Below are positions 1-7,675 of a stretch of 64,000 nt of DNA, in pieces. Source of the stretch: JAEUIE01 sp046350055 (GTDB taxonomy: Bacteria; Planctomycetota; Planctomycetia; Gemmatales; HRBIN36); the NCBI GenBank assembly GCA_046350055.1, contig JAXMBC010000001.1, positions 1,178,001 to 1,242,000 of the forward strand, given 5' to 3'. The stretch's first letter is position 1. Each line of letters starts with the position of its first letter. A model generated the notes under the pieces. The model worked only from the letters and a program-made list of their open reading frames with translations. It had not been told where the DNA came from and searched no databases. Made by a program: the position numbers and the translations under genes.

Positions 1-658
1 CCGGGCCACTCAGGAAAGGCAGCGCAATGTCAGTCAACGGTGCCCACACCGGCCAGTAATGCAGGCCCCCCATATAGCTTTGCTGAACGACTGGGTGAGT
101 CGGATCCAGGGGCCAGGGCCAGCCGACCATGCTGCCTCCCAGGATGCCGATGATTGTGCCGGGGATCGTCAGCCGCAGGGGGATTTCACGATGATCAAAA
201 TCCGTGAACGTGGCGACAATCAGGAAGCAAAGGAAGGTGATGTGATAGAGCCACATCCAGAACAGACTGACAGCTGGTACGCTGGCCCATGGTGAATCCA
301 CACCCGGAGCCGGGTTCCGCAGCGTCAGGTAGTAGTAAAAGGAACCCGCAAAGAGACAGGCCGTGAACAGTTCAATCCAGAAGTAGCGACTGGAAAAGGT
401 CGCATCACAGGTTCGGCACTTGCCCTTGAGAAACAGGTAGCTCAGCAGCGGCAGGTTGTCCATCTTGCGGACGGGCTGGTAACAGTTGCCACAGCGTGAT
501 CCCGGCCACCACAGACTCTTCTCCAGCGGCATGCGGTAGATGCAGACATTCAGAAAGCTGCCTACCATGGCCCCGAAGATGAAGATGATCGGCATCCAGA
601 CCAGCGGATACTCCAGCGGGCGAAACATGAACGCGTTCATCGCACTATTCCAGTCCAT
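1..658 (-). CDS. Type IV prepilin peptidase (A24 family), 3' end outside window
   Basis: Membrane aspartic protease that cleaves and methylates type IV prepilins or pseudopilins. Reading from the ATG at 658, the frame is open to the window edge (219 codons). Visible are the family N-terminal GSFLNVCIYRMP segment, a zinc-type pair of CxxC motifs (CGNC about residue 48, CRTC about residue 73) flanking DNLPLLSYL, and the first catalytic Asp region TDFDHREIP. The second catalytic Asp (GxGD) would lie beyond base 1. It overlaps the end of aroK by 22 bp, so it is the third cistron of the aroDE-aroK operon and probably translationally coupled. ComEC further along the window suggests that pseudopilus-linked DNA uptake is possible. 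Confidence 0.9.
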   Translation of the reverse strand, partial: MDWNSAMNAFMFRPLEYPLVWMPIIFIFGAMVGSFLNVCIYRMPLEKSLWWPGSRCGNCYQPVRKMDNLPLLSYLFLKGKCRTCDATFSSRYFWIELFTACLFAGSFYYYLTLRNPAPGVDSPWASVPAVSLFWMWLYHITFLCFLIVATFTDFDHREIPLRLTIPGTIIGILGGSMVGWPWPLDPTHPVVQQSYMGGLHYWPVWAPLTDIALPFLSGP

Positions 659-1173
659 GCCTCTTGCCTCAATGAATCCAATATGGCTGTTACGCTATCC
701 TGCGGGTTTCGTTCGCCAGTGTCTACCGTGAAATGGGCAGCAGCGGCATAAAGCGGCTCCCGCTGCTTGACGAGCAGGGCTACTTCCTCGTCCAGTTTCC
801 TGCCGGTGAGTGTGGGCCTGGTGCCATCATCATACTGCAGCCGACTGACTAAGACATCCACCGGGGCTTGCAGCCAGATCACCACCCCCGTGCTCCGCAT
901 CATCTCCCGGTGGCTGGCAGCCAGTACGATGCCGCCCCCGGTTGAAACCACCTGCTGCTCCCGCAGCGCCACCTGGTGCAGCACATCTCCTTCACAGCGG
1001 CGGAAGTAGGGCTCACCATACTCGGCAAACAGTTCCGCAATGGTGTGGCCTTCCTGCTGCACGATGAGTTGATCCAGCTCGACTGCCTGCCAGCCCAGGG
1101 CCGCAGCCAGCAGTGGAGCAATCGTGCTTTTGCCGACACCCCGGTAGCCAATCAGGTAGATGTTACACTTCAT
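637..1173 (-). CDS. aroK: Shikimate kinase
   Basis: Phosphorylates shikimate with ATP to shikimate-3-phosphate in the aromatic amino acid pathway. The 178-residue length is normal for AroK. The P-loop GYRGVGKST lies at residues 9-17, the substrate-binding Asp in ELDQLI near residue 34, the STGGGIV glycine motif near residue 78, and the lid arginine region RPTLTGR near residue 119. Its ATG lies inside the last codons of aroDE (11-bp overlap), and its own end overlaps the prepilin peptidase start, so all three genes form one tightly packed operon. Confidence 0.96.
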   Translation of the reverse strand: MKCNIYLIGYRGVGKSTIAPLLAAALGWQAVELDQLIVQQEGHTIAELFAEYGEPYFRRCEGDVLHQVALREQQVVSTGGGIVLAASHREMMRSTGVVIWLQAPVDVLVSRLQYDDGTRPTLTGRKLDEEVALLVKQREPLYAAAAHFTVDTGERNPQDSVTAILDSLRQEAWTGIVR

Positions 1174-2725
1174 CGAAGTAGAACGGTTCGTGACTCATTT
1201 CCGGCAGTTCCGGCTCGGGAGGCTTCATGGGCAGCGCCGGGTTCGGCGAGACGGGAGAGATCTGCCGGCGTACTGCCGCGGTCATCACATCAATGGGTGC
1301 AGGCTGGTCGGTGAAGAGCCTGAACTGCTCCGCCGCCTGCCGGATGAACATTTCGACTCCAGTCACCACGCGGCAGCCTCGGTCCTTCGCCTCGCGGATC
1401 ATCATGGTCGTTTCGGGATTGTACACGCAGTCCATCACCACCAGGCCAGGGCGGAACACACTGGGATGCAGCGGGCTTTCATCCACTTCCGGATGCTGCC
1501 CCACCGGCGTGCAGTTGATGATGATCTCGCAGTGCTGCGAGTTGCGGGCATTCCAGTCCACGGCCCTGCAACCAATCTGGTCCGCCAGTCCCAGCCCCTT
1601 TTCCATGCTGCGATTGGCAATGACCACCAGGGCCCCTTCCCGGTGCAGGCCATGTGCCAGGGTACGGGCCGTACCCCCCGCTCCCAGGATCAGCACCAGG
1701 CGGCCCTGCACGGAATCGCCCGATTCCATGTCTGCCATCGCATGCCGCAGCGCCGCGTGTGCTGCTGGGAAATCGGTGTTGTACCCCCTGAATCCCCCGG
1801 GTACCGGGATGAGCGTATTGCCTGCATGACACAGCGTGACCAGCTCGTCTTTCTCCGTAGCCAGTTCGTTGACTGCTTCCTTGTGTGGCATGGTGACGCT
1901 GTAGCCTTGAATGGGGATTTTCCCCATGGCCTGGAGCGTGTCGATGAAGTCGTTCTTGGGCACCTGCATGGGGATGTACACGCAGTTCATACCCAGGTGA
2001 CGGAACGCGGCATTGTGAGCGATCGGACTCATGCTGTGCAGAATCGGATCACCCACCACGGCATAGATCTTCGTGTCCTTGTTGATGCGGTTGTAGTCAT
2101 ACTGGTCGCGCACTTCGTCGAACGACAGCATCCCCGGTGCAATGCCCCGTTCCTTATTGAACGCTGCATATGTAAACGGGGCACCAAACTTCGCGCCCAG
2201 CAACCGGCTCGGCACACCATAGTCCCCCATGGCGATGGCCACCGTGGGCTTCTTGCCATGCTTCATCAGCCGCATCACCCGCCAGACATCCTGGGGCTTG
2301 TCGATCTTCACTGCCACCTTGAGCACATCGGCGTCCTGGTGGTGCATCTTCTCGAAGATCTCTTCGAGATTCTTGGGAAGCTCCTTCGGATTGTGGTAGC
2401 TGACGATGCGCTTCACCTGGCCATAGCGTTTGATCTTGTCAGCGATATCGGTCTCGATGTCTACCCAGTCGAAGCCGCCCACGATGGCCAGCCGCATCAG
2501 CATCTGCCGTTCGTCTTCGGTCTTGGACCAGCGTCCGCCATCCTCGCGGCGGCGAATGGTGGCAACCAGGGGGCACTTCTTGTTGGCCATCAGCCGCTTC
2601 AGGTCGATGGCTCGCGACAGGAAATCCAGGCGCAGTTCAATCATCTCGGCGCCGGCTTGCGCGGCCAGATCGCATTCGAGCATCATCATCTTGTGCCGCG
2701 TGCGTCCAATGCTGACACAGATCAT
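1163..2725 (-). CDS. aroDE: Bifunctional 3-dehydroquinate dehydratase (type I) / shikimate dehydrogenase
   Basis: Fusion of two consecutive shikimate-pathway enzymes. Residues 1 to about 215 are type I dehydroquinase: substrate motif ELRLD at 30-34, catalytic His in VSYHNP (H111) and Schiff-base Lys in ADVLKVAVK (about K136). Residues from about 240 are AroE: GDPILHSMSP substrate Ser motif, VTMPHKE with the catalytic Lys, NTDF, and GAGGTART plus NRS for NADPH. A proline-rich tail follows position 480. The fusion is best known from plants, chlamydiae and some planctomycetes. The start has an upstream GGCGGAG. First gene of the operon with aroK. Confidence 0.95.
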   Translation of the reverse strand: MICVSIGRTRHKMMMLECDLAAQAGAEMIELRLDFLSRAIDLKRLMANKKCPLVATIRRREDGGRWSKTEDERQMLMRLAIVGGFDWVDIETDIADKIKRYGQVKRIVSYHNPKELPKNLEEIFEKMHHQDADVLKVAVKIDKPQDVWRVMRLMKHGKKPTVAIAMGDYGVPSRLLGAKFGAPFTYAAFNKERGIAPGMLSFDEVRDQYDYNRINKDTKIYAVVGDPILHSMSPIAHNAAFRHLGMNCVYIPMQVPKNDFIDTLQAMGKIPIQGYSVTMPHKEAVNELATEKDELVTLCHAGNTLIPVPGGFRGYNTDFPAAHAALRHAMADMESGDSVQGRLVLILGAGGTARTLAHGLHREGALVVIANRSMEKGLGLADQIGCRAVDWNARNSQHCEIIINCTPVGQHPEVDESPLHPSVFRPGLVVMDCVYNPETTMMIREAKDRGCRVVTGVEMFIRQAAEQFRLFTDQPAPIDVMTAAVRRQISPVSPNPALPMKPPEPELPEMSHEPFYFDEV

Positions 2726-2924
2726 ACGCTGCTCCGCCGTCTCATCTCTCGGGGGGACTCCGATGGAACCTTTAGCATAGCACAGCGACCGTGGTATTCA
2801 TCCATGAATTCAGCCTGCAGGCGTGTTTTCTGTCTCGGTTCTGCCGGTTACTCCGGGTAGACTTCTGACCAGGAAGCAGCTTCAGCTACTTGCATCGCCT
2901 GCACCTCTGTGCCAAGATGAGATT

Positions 2925-4049
2925 ATGAATGACGCTGTACCGCCTCCTGATCCCAATGAGGCGCTGAACCACTTCGCAGGCGAAATTGGCTTGCGCCTGG
3001 GTAAATATCTGATGACGGTGCTCGGCGAGAGCAATTATCTGCTCGGCCTGCATCCGCCCGGCGACCGTTCGCGTCCGTGGATCGAGCAGATCAAATCCGC
3101 TGCCGGTGCCGCCTCGCAACTCGTTCAGCAACTCATCACCTATAGCTGCCGCCTCCCCCCGGAAACGGAGCTGGTCAGCCTCAACAACATCGTCCGCCAG
3201 ATGGCGGAGAAGTTCACCATCCTCTTTGGCAACAGCCTGGCCCGGGGCGACTTCCGCATCGACATCCAGCTGGATGCCAACGATGCCCTGGTGATGGTCG
3301 ATGCCCCCCAGGTGGAAGCCGCCGTCATCCGCCTGCTCAAGTGGGTGCATACCCGGGTAGGCGTCGGCACCCTGACCGTCGTCACCAGCAATCATACCAA
3401 CTACGTTCGACTCTCCCTGAAAGACGATGGCCCTGCTCTCAAGGACGAAGAACTGCAGAAGCTCTTCAACCCGTTTAACAACATCGATCCGGATACCGCT
3501 GACCTGGGCCTGGCCCTGGCGCACGGCATCATCCGTCAGTCGCAAGGCAAGATCAACATCAAGAGCAACGCCCAGGGCACCGAGATCGCCATCGATCTGC
3601 CCCTGGCCAAGACAGAAGTCAGCGCTCCGCATACCGTGGCTGCCACCAACAAACAGACTGTCCTGGTGGTGGACGACGAGGAACTCGTCCGCAACTACCT
3701 CGTCATTGCCCTCCAGCATCTTGGCTATGAGGTAATCCCCGCCAAGGATGGCAACGAGGCACTGTTCCAATGCCTGCAGTCGAGCGTCAATATCGATGTA
3801 CTGCTCACCGACATGATCCTCCCCGGCATGAACGGCCGCCAACTCGCCGACCAGGCCAAGAAGGTCCGCCCCACCCTCAAGCTCGTCTTCATGTCAGGCT
3901 ACACCGAGAATCTCCTCGGCGAAGGCCGCGTCTTCCTCCGCAAGCCCGTCACGCCGGATCAGTTGGAAAAAGCCATGCGCCACGTCCTCAGCGCCGCCGC
4001 CAATACGCTGACAAAGTCGCTGTCGAGTGTGGATGTGAATTTGGAGTAG
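2925..4049 (+). CDS. Degenerate histidine kinase fused to an intact receiver domain
   Basis: Start chosen at ATG 2925 preceded by AAGATGAG; an in-frame start at 2823 is possible but adds unlike sequence. Residues about 15-45 align without gaps to the HisKA motif of hybrid kinases (pattern FAGxI...LLTVxLG), but the phosphoacceptor His is Leu and the following DFNN is RLGK. The ATPase part lacks the N-box Asn (RLLKWVHTRV), has DDGPA for DxGxG and LGLALA for GLGL. The C-terminal receiver (about residues 245-365) keeps VDDEE, LLTDMILPGMNG, FMSGY and the KP lysine. It therefore probably cannot autophosphorylate but can be phosphorylated by a partner. Divergently arranged from aroDE. Confidence 0.85.
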   Translation: MNDAVPPPDPNEALNHFAGEIGLRLGKYLMTVLGESNYLLGLHPPGDRSRPWIEQIKSAAGAASQLVQQLITYSCRLPPETELVSLNNIVRQMAEKFTILFGNSLARGDFRIDIQLDANDALVMVDAPQVEAAVIRLLKWVHTRVGVGTLTVVTSNHTNYVRLSLKDDGPALKDEELQKLFNPFNNIDPDTADLGLALAHGIIRQSQGKINIKSNAQGTEIAIDLPLAKTEVSAPHTVAATNKQTVLVVDDEELVRNYLVIALQHLGYEVIPAKDGNEALFQCLQSSVNIDVLLTDMILPGMNGRQLADQAKKVRPTLKLVFMSGYTENLLGEGRVFLRKPVTPDQLEKAMRHVLSAAANTLTKSLSSVDVNLE

Positions 4050-4072
4050 GGGGAGCTAGAAGAACGGGAGTC

Positions 4073-4167
4073 GGGTGCCATCGTTTGCCGGTACTCCGGC
4101 TAACGATGCCGTGGCCCTTCAAGGTTCCAGCATAGTTAGGTCGAGTACGACCAAAATATGGCACCCG
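4073..4167 (+). repeat. 95-bp structured repeat, divergent copy R1
   Basis: Bounded by GGGTGCC and GGCACCCG. It contains hairpin CATCGTTTGCCGG / TACT / CCGGCTAACGATG (13-bp stem, one T-T mismatch) and later GGTCG-AGTA-CGACC. The right-end copies have the same architecture with a different stem sequence. It lies between two convergent genes, 23 bp after the stop of the upstream plus-strand gene and 26 bp from the stop of the minus-strand TPR gene. Confidence 0.8.
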
Positions 4168-4193
4168 TGCGTTGATAGTGGTTGCATGATAAG

Positions 4194-5225
4194 CTATTCC
4201 GCCATTTTCCTGATCACATATTGGATGAACAAAATCAGGATCAGTAGCGAAACAATACAACTCTTTCGATGGTGCCGAAATGACTCCTTCCAATTAAACG
4301 TTCGACTTAACTCACGATTTGTGTAGAGCAGCAAACTACTGATCAGGGTTAGATACCCGTTCACCAGCAGCAAACACACAAACAGGACACTCGCGCCGAT
4401 AATAACACTGTAGATTGCACCCATTGTCAACCATTCTGCTATGGGTTCATTAGGTGTCCTGAGAAAGAACAATACCAACCAGACTGTTGCAAATGTTATG
4501 GCGGCTACGTGCCAATCGTATTTCTCAAAAACCAGCTGCTGAAGGCCTGCGATCTTGCCGTAAAAGGGATAACTTCGCCGAATCGATTCTCTCCACGCTT
4601 TCCTGACATGAATCCAATCAGAATTCTCCTGTAAGGCTGACCGCAATAAAGGTATTGCTTCCTGGAAGTTGCCTCTTTCTACTTCAATGCATCCAACAAA
4701 TCCCTGCGCGGCGGCATGTTCGGGATCAACTGTTAGAACTCTCTTAAATATCTTCTCGGCCTGATCTTTCTTTCCAACGCTAAAGAAAACCAACCCTCGA
4801 CGATAATGGCATCCAACATGATTAGGATCATGTTCAAGTCCCTCTTCAGCAGTATCTAAGGCATCGAACAATTGGCCTTGGTCAAACTGGATGCCAGCCA
4901 GGAGATCGTAGTAATCTGCAGAGTCAGGCTCTAGTTTAATCGCTACGTGTATCGAACGCAGAGCTTGATGCTGATTATTAAACCAGGTATTCACAAGTGC
5001 ATGTGCATAGTGAGCATAGCTCGAATTAGGCGATAAACGAATCGCCGCCTCGGCTGCGAGGTTCGCTTTTGCTTGATCTTTTTGCTTACCGTGAAGTAGC
5101 GCCAAAAGACAATGTCCCTCGGCACTCTCCGGACACTGCCCCAGATACTTGACCGTCTCCTCCAGTGCCATGGAATAGCGGTGGAAGCGGTACAGTTGCC
5201 ATGCACGTTCAAGACTCGGTTCCAT
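4194..5225 (-). CDS. TPR-repeat protein with C-terminal membrane segments
   Basis: Protein-interaction scaffold of unknown partner, 343 residues. The N-terminal two thirds are tetratricopeptide repeats (successive A/G-Y-A/L-A-P helices from about residue 5 to 200, with units ending LEPDSADYYDLL, LEHDPNHVGCHY and VDPEHAAAQGFV). The C-terminus has hydrophobic helices around WHVAAITFATVWLVLFFL, AIYSVIIGASVLFVCLLLV and IVSLLILILFIQYVI. The start at 5225 (MEPSLERAWQLYRFHRYSMA) resembles the usual opening of planctomycete TPR proteins; a GTG at 5318 would add 31 residues. Low-GC codon choice compared with neighbours hints at faster divergence or acquisition. Confidence 0.7.
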   Translation of the reverse strand: MEPSLERAWQLYRFHRYSMALEETVKYLGQCPESAEGHCLLALLHGKQKDQAKANLAAEAAIRLSPNSSYAHYAHALVNTWFNNQHQALRSIHVAIKLEPDSADYYDLLAGIQFDQGQLFDALDTAEEGLEHDPNHVGCHYRRGLVFFSVGKKDQAEKIFKRVLTVDPEHAAAQGFVGCIEVERGNFQEAIPLLRSALQENSDWIHVRKAWRESIRRSYPFYGKIAGLQQLVFEKYDWHVAAITFATVWLVLFFLRTPNEPIAEWLTMGAIYSVIIGASVLFVCLLLVNGYLTLISSLLLYTNRELSRTFNWKESFRHHRKSCIVSLLILILFIQYVIRKMAE

Positions 5226-5898
5226 TGAACGATCATAACCACCTAAAACGATGATACCAGCATCAATTAGCCGGTTGGCTGGGTGGCCCTGCTTTAAAGT
5301 GAACGACTTGCGTGCCACTGCTTCATGTACTCATTAAGCAGTGCTGGACCACGCGAAACTATTGCACACTTGCACTGCTTGCGAAGTACTGTCCGGAACG
5401 GACACAGAGGGAGGCCGAAGGCCGACCGGAGCACCACCTTTCCGTGGCACGCCTCATCTTGCAACTGCGAGTTGCAACCCTCGCCTTAGCCACTGTACAC
5501 TTGTCGATACCCTATAATACCCTTACCTCAGGCTCCATGTTCTTTGACAACCACCAACTCGTCCGCTTGAGCATCGCACGCTGCGGCGCACACGCGGCGC
5601 CGAGATGATGCCATGCTGCGGGGATTTGCCATAACTCGTTATCCCCGTTGGCGATGCGCGGAACATGCAACCCCTTTGCACCGCCCACTCACATTGACGA
5701 TATAGCTGCAATTCAGGCCAGGTATGAATGCCAGCCCCAGCGTTTGCCAACACAATCCATAACCCTCAGTTAGCACAAGCTTTACGGCGCGCACGCGTCA
5801 TCGCCGCACTGCCGCTCCCATATTTCATTGTCTCGCAGATGTGTAAGCTTAGAATGCCTTCTCCTAGCTTCTATCTCCTAGCTCCTGAAGGAGTTCCC
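5226..5898. other. Long intergenic region before prfB
   Basis: About 670 bp without a convincing gene. It holds small inverted repeats (for example TGTCCG-GAA-CGGACA near 5390) but no repeat shared with the rest of the window. The last 20 bp contain the AAGGAG ribosome-binding site of prfB at 5888-5893. Confidence 0.5.
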
Positions 5899-7006
5899 GT
5901 GCTGAATCCCGAGTTGCGTCGTCGTCTGGATGATGTCGTACACCGCCTGACCAATCTGCGGGACTCTCTTTGACCTGCCCGGGAAACTGGCGGCGCGGGC
6001 TGCCATCGAAGCACGCATGGGCGAAACCAACTTCTGGGACAATCCGGAGAAGGCCCAGCAGACCATCGCCCAGCTTAAGCCACTCAACAACATCCTCAAG
6101 CCCTTTGAAGAGCTGACCAAAACCACCGAAGACATGGCGGTGATGGCTGAGTTCGCCAGTGAAGATCCGGCCATGGAGCAGGAGCTCGACCGGGAATTAA
6201 ACCGTTTCGAGGATCGTTATAACACCTTTGAAATGCAGGCGACCCTCTCCGGCCCGGAAGATGCCAGCAATGCCTTCCTCCGCCTGCAGGCCGGCACCGG
6301 TGGCACCGATGCCTGCGACTTTGCCGCCATGCTGCTTCGCATGTACACCCGCTGGGCCGAGGACCATGGCTTCACAGTGGAACTGACCGACGAGCTGGCC
6401 AACGAAGAAGCCGGCCTGCGCAATGCCACCATCCATATCAAGGGCGAGTATGCCTACGGTCGGCTGCAATCGGAAGTAGGCGTCCATCGCCTCGTCCGCA
6501 TCAGCCCGTTTGGCTCCGGCGACAAGCGGCAGACCAGCTTCGTCGCTGTCGATGTGCTGCCTGAAATCGTGCAGCCCACCATCGAGATCAAGCCCGACGA
6601 TGTCGAGACGCAGACCTTCTCCTGCGGCGGCCCCGGCGGCCAGCATGTGAACAAGACCCAGTCAGGTGTCCGGCTCATTCACCATCCGACGGGGTTGGTC
6701 GCGGAGAGTCGGTCGGAGCGAAGCCAGCACAAGAACAAGGACAACTGCTGGAAGATGCTCTACGCCAAGCTCTTCAAGATGGAGGAGAACCGCCGGCGGG
6801 CCGAGGTGGAAAAGCAGTACGACGACAAGGGCGAAGTGGCCTGGGGCAACCAGATCCGCAACTACGTGATGCAGCCGTACACGCTGGTGAAAGACACCCG
6901 CACCGGGGCCGAGACAGCCCAGGTGCAGAAGGTACTCGACGGCGACATCGATATGTTCATCGAAGCCTATCTGAAGGAGATGGTTTCAAAGCGGAGCAGG
7001 AAGTAG
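5899..7006 (+). CDS. prfB: Peptide chain release factor 2 (programmed +1 frameshift)
   Basis: Recognises UGA and UAA stop codons and triggers peptide release. Starts at GTG 5899 five bases after AAGGAG. The first 24 codons end in CTT TGA C at 5968-5974; a +1 shift (skipping T5971) joins them to the main frame, giving about 368 residues, the family length. The shifted frame reads DLPGKLAARAAIEARMGETN. The RF2 anticodon-like tripeptide SPF (RISPFGSGD) and the hydrolysis motif GGQ (CGGPGGQHVNKTQSG) are both present. Without the shift only a short peptide is made, which is the known autoregulation by RF2 level. Confidence 0.95.
5968..5974 (+). promoter_or_regulatory. prfB programmed +1 frameshift site (CTT TGA C)
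   Basis: Slippery CTT followed by in-frame TGA and C, the classic RF2 recoding heptamer. The upstream SD-like stimulator is weak here (GCGGGA a few bases before), unlike the strong AGGGGG of enterobacteria. Confidence 0.9.
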
Positions 7007-7019
7007 GCAGAAGGAACTA

Positions 7020-7364
7020 TCAGCGTATTCGCAGTCGATTGTCCTGAAAGACGACGAATCGTCCCGGGATCTGATCTCCGAATTGATCAAGGATTTCGAG
7101 GACGATGTCCCGCTTCTTATCTGCATTGGCATCATCTAAACGTAGTAGCAGCACTCCATGATGTGGTTGCTGTAGTTGATAGACCAACTCGCCAAAGTCC
7201 TTGTCCTGCGTGACGACCATACGTTCTTCACACAATGCCCAGGTCAGGATTTCTTTGTCAGGCATCCGTGGGTCAACATCTCGCACATAGAGCACATCAT
7301 GTCCGCGATCGATGAATGCCTGGCCGACACTATACCCTGCACTGACGTCGATCAGCACTTTCAT
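7020..7364 (-). CDS. DUF5615 PIN-like protein (putative toxin)
   Basis: 114-residue PIN-fold protein. Conserved acidic residues are visible in LIDVSAG (D6), PDKEILTWA and TQDKDFGEL, the pattern of the DUF5615 family of Mut7-C/PIN-like putative nucleases. The gene starts exactly where the DUF433 gene ends (stop and start abut at 7364/7365), the usual two-gene arrangement of these toxin-antitoxin-like pairs. Activity as an RNase is inferred from family, not shown. Confidence 0.85.
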   Translation of the reverse strand: MKVLIDVSAGYSVGQAFIDRGHDVLYVRDVDPRMPDKEILTWALCEERMVVTQDKDFGELVYQLQQPHHGVLLLRLDDANADKKRDIVLEILDQFGDQIPGRFVVFQDNRLRIR

Positions 7365-7616
7365 TTAATGGCTCACATGCAGGGGATAGACGCGGTCGAG
7401 AGCAACCAGATCCGCAGCATACGCCTGACATGCAGCCAGATCAGATGCTTGCAAGTCGGGATACTCACGCAGCAGTTCCGCTTCGGTCTGACCACTACCC
7501 AGAGCACGAAGCACCTGTTCGACACTGATACGCAGCCCACGAATAGTGGGCTTACCTGCCAGAACCTGGGGGTTCAGGGTGATGCGCTCTTTCCAATTGA
7601 CCGGCATGACACTCAT
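7365..7616 (-). CDS. DUF433 protein (putative antitoxin of the DUF5615 partner)
   Basis: 83 residues. The family core is recognisable: ITLNPQVLAGKPTIRGLRISV, followed by a helical region with LLREYPDLQASDLAACQAYA, the DUF433 (VapB45-like) helix-turn-helix. It probably binds and neutralises the adjacent PIN-like protein and represses the pair. The companion starts immediately after its TAA. Confidence 0.88.
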   Translation of the reverse strand: MSVMPVNWKERITLNPQVLAGKPTIRGLRISVEQVLRALGSGQTEAELLREYPDLQASDLAACQAYAADLVALDRVYPLHVSH

Positions 7617-7675
7617 TCTCCGACGCCAACTGCTCCATCATACCTGATGCTACTGTCTACACTAGAGCAACTCCA

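Noticed and set aside
1160..2860. A 566-codon open frame antisense to aroDE
   Set aside because: Exact shadow of a verified enzyme gene; the composition (many Arg/Pro/His) reflects GC-rich third positions on the other strand.
5312..5753. Short frames in the gap before prfB
   Set aside because: No SD, no family features and no consistent codon pattern.
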